From NCBI GenBank assembly GCA_943704495.1, contig CALSCR010001754.1, positions 1 to 20,114 on the forward strand: a DNA stretch of 20,114 bases, read 5' to 3'. Made by a program: the position numbers and the translations under genes. Positions 1-9,672 of this stretch are shown in pieces. A model generated the notes under the pieces. That model saw only the letters and a program-made list of their open reading frames with translations, made no database searches and was not told the origin of the DNA. Numbering within the stretch: position 1 is the first letter of the stretch; each line of letters opens with the position of its first letter. The stretch is from Pigoraptor chileana (Eukaryota; Opisthokonta; Filasterea).

Positions 1-195
1 TGAGGTTGGTCTCGGCGAAATTGAAGTCCAGACCCTGCGTCGACTGCGACCGCGGGCTTATTGTAACGCGCGCGGAGACCGATGTCGACAGATTGGATGC
101 ACTTGCACGGGATACAATGACAGTCGCATTGTCTGCACCTTCGTCCACTGTGCTTCCTAACTGAAGTGCAAACGCAACCTCGTTTTCCATGTGGT
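1..195 (-). other. Start of Calx-beta domain (partial, cut by window edge)
   Basis: After the last RCC1 blade, a phase-1 acceptor at 196 (TTTTGCAG) opens an exon that reads [25 protein letters not shown] and later QGLDFNFAE (two separate pieces of one exon). The pattern xVxEGxxxAxVxVxR, followed about 30 residues later by a G-D-(F/Y) motif, is that of Calx-beta, a calcium-binding beta-sandwich found in integrin beta-4, Na/Ca exchangers and many adhesion proteins. The domain and the gene continue to the left of the window. Confidence 0.7.
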
Positions 196-3100
196 CTGCA
201 AAAACGGCCACAAAATGAAAGTAGACAAGCAACACGCACAGAGCACAGGCAAGCACACATACACACACAGCACAGCACAGTTGCATGGCCCGGTCAGTCA
301 AGAATTCCGTGATACTGCAATCAAACTAAATGTTGACCGGATCTCCCAGGAACGCTGCTGCATAATTGCCAGATAACATTAATCACCGGTGCAAAAGGCC
401 TGGAGTACTGACAACTCCGTACACATCAGCGAATCGGATCAGTCACCGTGCGACAACTGGCAAGCCGCACATTGTCAATTCATGCCAACGAGCTTAATCG
501 TCGGTCAACGATTGTAACACCGTGCATGCAGACACATTAAAATTAGATGAAACTAGTCCAAGAGTGTGATGTTCGTGCAGAACAGTCAGTAGTTGAAGCT
601 GAGCATGACGCTGTCGGCGGGACTATGGATACAAAGTTAAACAAATTCAAGTGCGGAATTTGATGGCGCAGCTGAGTACGTACCATAGTAGATGAGGGCC
701 ATGACGGGTGACGCAGTAACCATGGTCACGCGTCGCGTTGCATCCACTCCCGAGAGGAGCTGTGGCGATAGTGTCACAAATGACAGCCCCGATCGGTGTC
801 CCCAGTAATAAACCTCGCCATTGTCTGGAAGAGCATTTAAACGAGTTTCGGATGCAGCCGAGCACGGGCCATCAAATTGTTATTATTGTAGAATCAGACA
901 GTCTGAATTCCAGGCTGAAAAATATTCCACTATTGCCCATGACATGACAGTGACAGCAACTCAATGTGTCGCACACTAAGCACATGTACACACGTCAGCT
1001 GAGTACACAGGGCACGCCTGGCATAGCAATTCAGTTGTGGTCCTAAACTACATCTAGTCGAGGCATTATCAGAAAGAGAGCGGCCCATTCACTATCATTA
1101 GTCATGGCTTACCTGTCACAGCATATACTTGCAGTCCGCTTGTTGCAATCGCAACCACAAACTTCGTTGCCAGTGCTTCCTCCACCAATGTCGGCTCGGT
1201 GTTCTTGATGATCCTGCTCGATCCCCACACATACACACGGCCCAGCGCTGCAAATTGAATCAAAATAGAATGGCGTTTCATGATTTCGATGGATACATAA
1301 GTATACAATCACAAATAGGCAGTTGGATATGATGTGAAAAGTAGCCACTGACATCAGATTGCGCGTATCCACATTCCTCCTGAATGCGCCGACCCATACT
1401 AGCAAGTAAGTGACCGATATAGAGTCAGAGCCATACCATCCAATGCAACGCCGTGGTTGTCTGATGCCCGCACATCAACTACAGTCTTGTTCGCAATGGC
1501 CCCACGCAACACCGTCGGCGTCGATATCTTCCCGAGTTCCGCAATGCCGAGCTGCCCCATGTCGTTCAATCCACACACGTAAACAGTTCCATTGGCTGCC
1601 CATCGCACATGACAGTCCAACGGCACATTATACAGAAAATTAGATGCCCTGACCGTGATACGATTGCAATATTATTTTTGCGCTTTGCCGCAGACTACAA
1701 ACACAAACATTCGCCTTCAATATGAAGTGCATTCAAATCACGACAGGTGCACAAGCATATCAGATCCAATTAGATCGATTGACAGTACACTGAATTCAAT
1801 CCGATACCAAAGAGCAACAGCCCTGTTACAGCAGTTACAGTACTATACGTAACAAAGCCGTCATTTCAACATACAGAGAAAAATAGGTCACATGCATACT
1901 CTCACAACTATCTCGACTGAAGCGCGCCACCCAAGTATTGATGCAAAAACATACCTGTCCAGGTATATGTCGCAGAGAGAGACAGCGACGCCCCAACAAC
2001 CGCATCAGACGCTGGAAATGTAATCCGCGCCAATTTAACTGTCGCCGCCGCAGAGCCCATGCACAAAAAGCCGTCTCTGTTCGAGTCCGTTCCCGTCACA
2101 TACAGACCGCTCACTGCCGTTATATATCGTCATACAGGCAGTCAATTGAGACGGGTGCAATGTCAGGGGAGAAGTTAAACCATTTTCAATGGGAATATTT
2201 CAGGATGTGGGGTCGAAGCAAAGGCGAATCGACTCAATGACGACGAGTGAACAGTCCTAACCACTTCATCAATGCAATATAATCAAAAACGTAAGAAGAC
2301 CCATGCACTGTTATGGACTGCCGTTGGTTGCGCACTGACGGAAGGAGTAATCGAAACAGAGGATGCTCCAATAATGCGCAGATAAAGAGAGAACTGATAT
2401 GGCAGCCCTCAACCTCGGAGCAAAGGATCCTGCCCATTTCAGCGCCGGCAAACAGAGTGCCAGGCTGCAGTGAAATGCGGTACCAACCGTTCAGATACAC
2501 AGCATGGAAATTCGCTGCCTTGGCGACCGAGTACTGCGAACTGTCGAGGAAGGCTCGCATCGGAGCAGTGCCGTATGCATCACCAATCGACACTCCGGGG
2601 AGCACGTACTGCATCACGCCCATTGCAAACACGGACCCATTGCCTGCGGGCCTCGAAATCAGAGCAATGTTATCATGATAGATGTCAGGTCGAGTGCCAA
2701 AGCGTTGATGACGGGGAGCGCAAGGACTTGAGAGGAAAACCACAGTTAGATCTTAGTGAGGTTAAGAAGAGGTCTGCATTTTGGCACTGACCTGAACGGA
2801 AGAAGTACGTGTCTCTGCCAGTATCGACTGTGGTGATGGCTTCGTCTTTCAGAAACTGTCCTGCGGGTATGGCTTGTGCTCCAGCGCGTCTGTTCATGTT
2901 GGTGACAAGCTCGGAAGCGTTCTTGTCCCCATTGTTGATAGTGTCGCAGCTCAAGGTTCCCCATATGTACGTATTCCCGTACACTGCGCGTCGTAAAAGA
3001 GTGGTATGATGCGGTTATATTGATGACTGTTTGAGAGAAGTGGTAGTCAAAAATGCATCACCTCACTCACCATCACAAGCGACCGAAGCGCATACTGAGG

Positions 3101-5762
3101 CAGCGATTGAGCGGAGAGGTATGCGACGGAGTGCTCCCAAAACAGCCGCTGGAGTGGACGTCGAAAACGTGCGATTTTGTCCCACGCCCATTGCAGAAAA
3201 GTCATTCCGTCCAACAGCATGGAGAAGGTCGCGTGTTGCCAGTGGAGAGTTGGCTGCACACGGCATCGGTTCAGTTGCATGCAAAGGTAGCCAATTGAAT
3301 GAGTGTCAGCGCACTCTGCACAGTACGTGTCTGTCTATGAACTCGAAAGCGTGTCAGTTAGCTATTTGACTTGAGTAAAAAAAACACATTGAAAAATAAA
3401 ATAGATGCGTTGGCTGACTGATTCAAAGCACTGAAAGATTAGATGTGACTTAAAAGGATCGGGATTGTAATGTCATCAGTATAATGCAAGCAACTGCACA
3501 TATGAACTCCACACTGGCAATCCAGCTGTGAGATATGGTCGATGCGCGTGAAAGCATATTCAGTAAGCTGATCCGAATGCGGCAACAAACTTAAGATTAA
3601 GATTGGCTGCCATTCACATACCGGTGCTGCAATTCGTATCGGAGTATCCCTTTGGGCATGTGCATGTGTATCCGTTGACAAGGTCAGCACATATGCCGCC
3701 GTTGCGACAGGGATTCGGAGTGCAGTCGTCGATGTCTGCGACCGCGGGCGTAAGTTAGTAAAGCGACACAATGTGAGTCGGGTGAGACATACACCCGGAC
3801 AGAGATCAGCAATAACTTAACCGTCAAAGTAGGTGAGTGTGTGTGGGTGTGCATTAATGGATCACTCACTTGTATCGCAAGTAACTCCAGAAAACCCCGC
3901 AAGGCATGTGCACGACGCACTATCGGCACCGTCCACACACGTCCCATTGTTCTTGCAAGGATTTGGCCTGCACCAGAAGCGAGTCCCCACCTTGACGTTG
4001 TCGACATACACTGCAAGGCCATCAACGCTCGTTCGGTGCCTGAATGCAATGCGCACAGACTGCCCCACCAGGTCATCTGGAATGCGGCTCTCAAACGACG
4101 GTACAGTTTGGCCAGTAGACCAACCAGTAATTCCCACGGTGTTGTTGGACAGAGTGCGGGTGAATGCTGCTGGTGTTGTGCCTCCAGATGGACTGACAAG
4201 CACCTCAACAGTATCGGGAAATGATGCGTCACTGTCGGATTGCAGATTGAACCGGATGCGTGTTCCCGCCCCCTCGACAACAATGAGGGGCGATATGAGC
4301 CAGTTGTCGCCGTCGATGAAGTATCCCAACAGTTGTGTAGTGTCGGCGTACGAATATGATACGGCGCGTCCTGAAGTCACATCCACAGTCCACTGCATTT
4401 TCGGCCCGGAAGCCAAGAAACAGACACAATGGAAGCCAAGAACAGACACAATGGAAGCCAAGAATAGACACAGTAAGTAACTCCATTTCCAGTAACTGAC
4501 GTCACATCAAGTTCAGTGTTATCTCACTCAGTCCGTGCGATCAGAGGGGCGTCATTACAGCAGGGCGTCATAATTCAAGTCGGAATTCAAACCGCACCGT
4601 TGATGAGTCGCCGTCTTTGTCCACGGCTATCCATCCCGACGGTAGGCTTGCAGAGGGTGTCATGAAACACTCGACGGCAGACCAATTCCCGACTATGACT
4701 GCATTAATATTAATTGGAATGGAATAATGCCAGTAACAAACAGTCAGTAACAAACAGTCATGCACAAGTTCATAAGGTGTCAGCCACGTGCCGGTATTAG
4801 TGCTTCCAAAGAGTAAAGACGGAAATCCGATTCAGTGCACTGCAATGAAGTGACTGCACATCTAGCACACCGAGTCACGAGCGTGTAGTCGGCATTGTGT
4901 AAAATTGCAGACGCGAGCAGTGAAAACAAAAGTCGAGTTATCTTCCTGACAAAGTCTGAGACACGCTCGGTGTCCTTTGGACCCAATGGCTGAGGTTGCA
5001 TAAAGGAGCACGCGGACGCACCTTTGTCAACGAGGGTTGCGGTTATAGTATTGACTTGCACCCATCCATTGCGCAGGTTACGCGTCGCAGGCGGAATGTT
5101 CAAGTGCTGAAAAGACGCGATGAGATTGACTGCGGTGTCGCCTCGCTTCATGTAGCACTCCGGGTCCACAGACATTGTGATTGTGCGTGATCCTCGTCCT
5201 ACAAGGCGAATTTTGTGGAAGGCCTGGCCAAGAACACTGACGGAGTCTGCCGTCTGCGCACTTGCATTCACGCTGTTGGAAGAAGCAAACATAGACACTT
5301 GCTCTTTGAAGGAAACCTGACTCGGAATGAGCGCATCCGTATCGGTGGCCATAACAATAGTCAGCTGGAACATTGAGTCCCTGGGGACTAAAGCCGGTTC
5401 CATCACGATGACGTTGCGTGGGTTGAGAATAGCTGTGGTCGTTGTGAAGTAGCTCCGCGCAGAAGAGCCGGTGAGGTTCCACTGTGGGCACAGGACGATG
5501 CCGTCGAGTGGAATTAATATGGATATTAAAGGTGTGACATGACTGTTGCACATACACTGCAGTAAATGGAGTCATTCAACAAATAACCCACCGTAAACGT
5601 GTCTCCGTCAAAGTCGCCCGCCGCCCAGTTTGTGGGCCAGTTTGTGACATTCATAAACTGGCGGAATAGCTGCTGTCCATCGGCCCCTTGTGTCTGGAAG
5701 AGGACGCAACCTATCGCTATCGAGTAGAGCCCAATGAGGGCGAAGACAACTGAGTGCATCAT
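1..5762 (-). CDS. Mosaic secreted/surface protein: 2 cleaved-adhesin, 2 EGF, 7-blade RCC1 propeller, Calx-beta (3' end off window)
   Basis: The exons, read from high to low coordinates, are 5592-5762, 5022-5481, 4598-4698, 3870-4392, 3622-3735, 3071-3253, 2792-2983, 2488-2643, 1955-2113, 1437-1595, 1113-1247, 684-824 and 195 to beyond 1. All introns are GT-AG and the frame stays open for about 896 residues. The start is the ATG at 5762 (a second follows at 5759). It opens a hydrophobic signal peptide of about 26 residues ([19 protein letters not shown] core). The domain order is two cleaved-adhesin/anchor-J domains, two EGF modules, seven RCC1-type blades and a Calx-beta domain. No membrane segment is seen, but the C-terminus lies outside the window. 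These families suggest a calcium-dependent adhesion or recognition role outside the cell; that is inference. Ten of 12 acceptors end in GCAG. The single blades are divergent, so the precise function is unknown. Confidence 0.88.
684..3253 (-). other. Seven RCC1-type blades, one per exon (residues 457-831)
   Basis: Seven consecutive exons (3071-3253, 2792-2983, 2488-2643, 1955-2113, 1437-1595, 1113-1247, 684-824) have 61, 64, 52, 53, 53, 45 and 47 codons. Each starts and ends in phase 1 and carries one RCC1-like unit. The signatures are [57 protein letters not shown] and GEVYYWG. The splice point always splits a codon beginning with G just before the strand that carries the xVYxWG motif. Exons 1 and 5 of the set are the clearest RCC1 matches (GxNDxxxxGxG, then P at the next strand). 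The others keep mainly the YxWG strand and the hydrophobic end. Seven units is the number of blades in the closed RCC1 propeller. Confidence 0.8.
3622..3735 (-). other. Single-exon calcium-binding EGF module, phase 1-1
   Basis: The exon is 114 bp (38 codons) and encodes [15 protein letters not shown] followed by [12 protein letters not shown]. This is a complete six-cysteine EGF module with a calcium-binding-type N-terminus, although the conserved Asp before I is Asn here across the splice junction (NIDDC). Both flanking introns are phase 1. This is the symmetric arrangement typical of shuffled EGF exons in animal extracellular proteins. Confidence 0.88.
3870..4698 (-). other. Second cleaved-adhesin/anchor-J domain plus first EGF module
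   Basis: Exons 4598-4698 and 3870-4392 together give [16 protein letters not shown], then W at the exon start, [37 protein letters not shown] and a closing YVDNVKV. This is the full core pattern of the cleaved-adhesin family (PF07675-like), which shares a jelly-roll fold with MAM domains. Directly after it, residues 384-417 form an EGF module with six cysteines ([12 protein letters not shown], then [12 protein letters not shown]). Intron 3 (4393-4597) is phase 0 at exactly the same place as intron 1 in the first copy. Confidence 0.82.
4408..4474. repeat. 22-23 bp minisatellite, three copies, in an intron of the mosaic gene
   Basis: Copies lie at 4408-4430 (23 bp), 4431-4452 (22 bp) and 4453-4474 (22 bp). 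Each begins GGAAGCCAAGAA and ends in ACACAAT or ACACAGT. The array lies within intron 3 (4393-4597), 15 bp from the acceptor, so the polypyrimidine side of this acceptor is made of repeat sequence. Confidence 0.9.
4731..4760. repeat. 14-bp tandem duplication in an intron
   Basis: The unit CAGTAACAAACAGT occurs at 4731-4744 and again at 4745-4758, followed by the first two bases of a third copy. It lies in intron 2 of the mosaic gene (4699-5021). It looks like a slippage duplication with no coding effect. Confidence 0.9.
5022..5762 (-). other. Signal peptide plus first cleaved-adhesin/anchor-J-like domain (residues 1-210)
   Basis: Residues 33-57 contain [13 protein letters not shown], which matches the start of the cleaved-adhesin (choice-of-anchor J) fold, where a GW-x-DxDGD-x-x-W motif is usual. 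Exon 2 opens with the expected W (WNLTG) and continues with [14 protein letters not shown], in the place of the family's DNWLISPxI strand. This copy is more divergent than the second one, and the stretch after residue 150 has no clear family signature. Intron 1 (5482-5591, 110 bp) falls in phase 0 between DGDTFT and W. Confidence 0.65.
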
Positions 5763-6849
5763 CAAGAAGCCGGAGGAATGTTTAAGTTACTTAGTGGCTG
5801 GATAAGAATACCGCAATTTCGTACAGTAACTGCTGGATCCCTTGGGTGATCTTAAGAAAAACTCAGCCGTCAGCCCCGACAACATATGGTGCAAATGTGC
5901 CCCTTCAAATGTTGATTCACTTGCAACACCGGCCGGCTAAAGTAAAGTATCAGATACGACAATCAGACGGAACAGAGTCTTATTAGGGACCACAAGCCAT
6001 AATACAGCGGTGCGTGGAGTTGAAATCCGCCGTCCACAATAATCTGATGAGTAGCACTCACCGTGCGGTAGTTCGCGTGACCGCGGTGTCAATACACACA
6101 GTCGCCGCGGACACTTGTAAGTGATCGACATCATTGTTGGTGTAACTCAGGCGGATGACGTGCGGCTTTTTCATAACCTATCTTTGAAGACTTACACACA
6201 AACAACAGAATTAGAACTCAGTTTGTCGTCCGACCCGTTCGACGAAATGAATCCGGCCAGCAACAGGTGCAGTGTAGTCGGGTCAGTTCAGTCCCGATGC
6301 CATCAGATCCAGAGTCGGAATTGGGAAAATGATCCTATTCTCAAGACCGCGTTAACCGCTTTCTGTTTTAAAGTAATAATAACCACAATGAGACCATGAT
6401 ATTTGGCAGTTGGGACTCCATCTTAATCGGAATCAATCGAGTGAAAGATGCAACACCGAGTATCAGCCTGCAAACAGAACCGCGGAACAGGCGGGCGGGG
6501 ATCAAAACTCAGCGCATCGTATTGATGATGCCAATTGTGCGGAAAATAGCGTTGTCTTGTCGGGAAATAACGGCGTCTTGAGTATCGCGCGTGTATGGGA
6601 AAATAAAAAGCCAAATTAAACTGCAAAAAACACTCGCGTCCGGGGATCAACCAGTCGCTATGGAGAGGAGAAGCCTATTTAAGGGCAAACACCCCGGATA
6701 GTATCACTTTTCCACTCAGGCTCCGAAAATGAACTCAAGATCACTGAGGATCAGTCAAGTTGATCACTGGACGTCGGCCGAGGATAGCCCATCAGTAGTC
6801 AGTCATAAAAGCTCCACGGCATCTTGCCGGCCAGCGCGGCGCCCGGCAC

Positions 6850-6868
6850 TAACTGAGTGGCTCAGTTA
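6850..6868. repeat. Perfect 8-bp inverted repeat with 3-base loop
   Basis: TAACTGAG (6850-6857) and CTCAGTTA (6861-6868) are exact reverse complements around TGG. An outer GCCC (6841-6844) and GGGC (6871-6874) could extend the stem with an internal bulge. It lies in the divergent intergenic region. It could be a DNA-binding site for a dimeric factor or a hairpin in a leader RNA; nothing here decides between them. Confidence 0.6.
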
Positions 6869-7003
6869 CTGGGCACTGATTCGGCATAACTGGGTGCGCG
6901 CAACCGACACCGGCATCTCGAGACAGCCGAAGAGTGAACAGACATCGTTTCGCGAGTGCCTCGAAAGAAGACGTGAATGATTTGGCCTGCCACAAGGTCA
7001 AAT

Positions 7004-7022
7004 CGTTGCCAAGTTGGCAACG
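7004..7022. repeat. Perfect 9-bp palindrome with one central base
   Basis: CGTTGCCAA (7004-7012) and TTGGCAACG (7014-7022) are exact reverse complements around a single G. The near-continuous dyad is more like a dimeric protein-binding operator than an RNA hairpin, because the loop is too short to fold well. It lies about 1.1 kb upstream of the reductase gene and 1.24 kb upstream of the mosaic gene. Confidence 0.6.
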
Positions 7023-8121
7023 TTTTGGGCACTTCCAGCACACAGCGTTGCCTCGAGACCTTTTAGTGGGGTCAAAAGACGCACCGACAACAACGCTTCT
7101 TGGTCACGTGCCATTGACGCTTTCATTATCAATTATCAGTGGGGTCCCTCGTTACTGCGGATGCATCCAAAGTCCAACTTAATTAATACATCTGGATGTC
7201 AGACAACTGGCTCGGCAATGATTTCACACCCAAGCGAAGTAAAATAATGTAATGTGATGCGTTTCCACCAAACCCATACGAGGTTGCGCGGACCTCGATT
7301 TGCAGCGAAGCACACGCACCTCGCCAGTCGTTGGGTATTATAACCGAGAAGTCAGTCCTCGAGCGAGACGAATGCAAAGCTGACAGCCCATGGAGCAGTG
7401 GAATGCTGCCGCGAGAGTGTGATGGTAAGTCGGCGCGTGCGATAATCACAGTAAAAGGAGTACAGTAATCCGAAATGCGAATACTATTTAATGAAGTGTC
7501 TCGAGTGCCGCATCTCCATGCAAACGAACGGGTTGTGCAGCTTGCGAACAGCCGTCAAAGACAGAAGCGCTCCTCTGCCCATCTCTACAATCACAAACAT
7601 GCTGATGTGCCAACCACCGAAACGACTGTAGGAGGCATCTTGTGGCGGTCGCGACAGGTGAGAGATGCACACTGCCGGGTGTGACAAGCCGCACAACCCG
7701 CATACCCAACAGGAAATCTTCGTGCTGTTGTCCAACACAGTCAGCGCTCGCTTGAATTGCGCAGGCGGTGTGTGTTATTCGGCATCCATTTCGAAAAAGA
7801 CGCCAAATAGGGCCTCTTCACTATAGATTATCGCAATCGAGCAAAAGAAGATTGATGTCTCGGTGAAGGTGGGATTACGAGCAAAGTGTTTTCTAAATCA
7901 ATCAGACCCATGCCCTTGGTCTGGGTGTGTAAATTCTCTTAGTCACATCTGTGCCCAGTCAGTTTGCAATCAAAGTGAGTGTTGTCACAACGGGGCTCAG
8001 CGCGAGCCACAACCGACGTCCCTGTGTGCGTGGAGCTCATAGGGGTGCAAGGGTCACTGGCAGATACGAGCCGTGTTGACCGAGTCGTCGGGTGACGGAT
8101 ACATTGCTTCATCAAACACGT

Positions 8122-9296
8122 ATGTTTATGCGCTCTTGCACAGCTCAATTCCGAAATGGCCACACTGATACTTCACTCAGCAATAATGACGCGAGTGCCG
8201 GGACCTCGTAAGTCGGTGTTTGGCGAGCTCTCGGTTGTAGCGACCGATGCCCACCGGATTGAATGGTCAGAACAAATTCAACGATCTGCTGATTGTATTT
8301 GGGTCACACGCGACTGCGCCGTTTTTGTTCCGACAACGGCACGGACGGAATCTCCCTGACATGATGCACGCAAATCACACAACACGTTCAGGTTTAGACA
8401 TGCTATGTGGTAATTATATATAGCACAATTGTTGTGGGAGGTGGAATTACTTTCGTGTGTCCACTTTCAAGTATCGTTTCCCGCACTTACATAACCCTGG
8501 CGTTGTCTCCATATTTTAGCGGAGCTGCATTTGTGGCAATCGCAATAATCGCCGTTCTCATGTCGAAGAAGGAAACGCCACCCGACGTCACACCTGCCTC
8601 TAGAAGTGAAGGCGATGCAGCGTCATCACACGTAGGACCAATGTCAAACATATTCTTGCTCGGTGCGAGTGGACGCACTGCATCATACTCGACGAGGCAC
8701 TCCGACAGGGACACAAAGTCACTGCGTTTGTGCGGAATCCTGCACGCATCACGGTGCAACACGAACATTTGCGCGTTGTAGGAGGCTCCGTGTACGATTT
8801 TGCGTCCCTTGAGAAAGCATACGCCGGCGAAGATGTGTTTGTAAGCGCACTGACGAGTGACGAGAAACCGCACGATACTTGCTCCGCCTCGACCAAGAAT
8901 GTGCTCAATCTCATGGAAGCGAAAGGCGTTCGGTTCTACTCTGTCATCGGCGGTGCGGGTACCGATGCCGAGGTGCGCGCGCGGCAGTCGTGGTTTGAGT
9001 CGGCACTGACAAGCACTATTCTTCTGCTTTTCAAGGCGTCTGCGGCTGACCGTGTCCTCGAGTACAAGATGCTGACTGACGCACAGGCGGCGCACCCCGA
9101 TTGGCATCTCCGCTCCCTGTCGCCTCCATTCCTGACGAATGGTCCGCGCACCGGCAAGTATGCCAACGACCCTACAAAGCCGGGAATCAAACTGTGGAGC
9201 ACGATTTCCCGCGCCGACTTGGCCGACTTCATGCTCAAGGTCATGAACAAACCGAGGACGGAGCCTCGTGTGGCAGAGTACATTTACTACCCGTGA
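8122..9296 (+). CDS. NmrA/BLVRB-like NAD(P)-binding reductase (atypical SDR), membrane-anchored, with apparent frameshift
   Basis: The proposed exons are 8122-8207 and 8520-9296. The first starts MFMRSCTAQF and ends at a GTAAGT donor in phase 2. The acceptor TTTAG at 8515-8519 continues in frame with GAAFVAIAIIAVLMSKK, a single hydrophobic segment followed by lysines. Then comes NIFLLGASGRT, the first strand and glycine loop of a Rossmann fold. After this the frame must shift by one base (around 8678-8685) to reach ILDEALRQGHKVTAFVRNPAR. The rest reads HLRVVGGSVYDFASLEKAYAG, the STKNVLNLMEAKGVRF helix and RADLADFMLKVMN up to the stop at 9294-9296. This resembles biliverdin reductase B and NmrA-type proteins; the substrate is unknown. 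The first exon is a prediction. ATG 8560 or 8641 are alternative starts without the anchor. Confidence 0.75.
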
Positions 9297-9672
9297 AGAA
9301 TTCAAACCTTAATCATGAGGGAATCGTAGGCAATGCTGCCGCTTTGGCCCATCGTTCATTTTGATGCGTGCGTTTTGGCACACACTGGGCGGTTCATCCA
9401 AGTAAATGCCACGGCCACTGAACTGTGCAAAAAATTCGACGGCCGTCATACCGCAAATTAGAGCCGTCAGTGACGCCGGTATACCGTACTGAGGCCGAGT
9501 CCGGGCCTGACCGACCGTCCACGCCTGGATGGCATCAGAGTTCATGGTGTCATTACAGTCCAAACAGTTTTGTCAGATTATTGCATATAGCGTCGTGTGT
9601 GTTATGCAAGTCGCGGAAAACGTTTATAGCGAGATAAACGCAGCATGCTGTGCGATTTTTAACATATAAAAA
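9297..9672. other. Intergenic: reductase 3' end and TYR1 promoter
   Basis: These 376 bp lie between two genes in the same direction. No coding frame is supported. A GCATATAG stretch at 9583-9590, about 85 bp before the TYR1 ATG, is a possible TATA-like element. CATATAAAAA at 9663-9672 directly abuts the start codon, too close to serve as a TATA box for this ATG. No AATAAA is evident for the reductase. Confidence 0.4.

Larger units (their letters stand above)
5763..8121. other. Divergent intergenic region, no gene supported
   Basis: These 2.36 kb separate the starts of the minus-strand mosaic gene and the plus-strand reductase gene, so they should hold both promoters and 5' leaders. Open frames of 60-90 codons occur on both strands (for example 6729-6980 plus, 7183-7449 minus, 7484-7738 minus). 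None shows a recognisable domain, a conserved-looking composition or paired splice sites. No convincing TATA box is seen directly upstream of the ATG at 5762. Two perfect short palindromes near 6850 and 7004 are the only structured elements noticed. Confidence 0.55.

Noticed and set aside
2079-2088. GTTCGAGTCC, a T-loop-like string
   Set aside because: It lies inside a coding exon of the mosaic gene (reads DSNRD on the minus strand) and has no other tRNA parts around it.
3080-3310. An alternative acceptor for the first RCC1 exon at GTACTGTGCAG (about 3320)
   Set aside because: It would set a different frame from the RCC1 motif. The GTGTGCAG acceptor at 3254 keeps phase 1 and gives [14 protein letters not shown].
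6850-6900. A-box-like GTGGCTCAGTT, hinting at a tRNA
   Set aside because: No B box (GGTTCGANTCC) follows at the right distance and no acceptor stem can be formed. The similarity comes from the palindrome.
7183-7738. Overlapping small open frames on the minus strand with several cysteines and histidines
   Set aside because: No recognisable motif and no splice partner; the length is within chance for this base composition.
8670-8690. Programmed -1 ribosomal frameshift in the reductase
   Set aside because: There is no X-XXY-YYZ slippery heptamer and no stem after the site; a base loss is simpler.
9663-9672. CATATAAAAA as the TATA box of TYR1
   Set aside because: It touches the ATG itself, so transcription from it would start inside the coding region; the TYR1 alignment does not need a later start.
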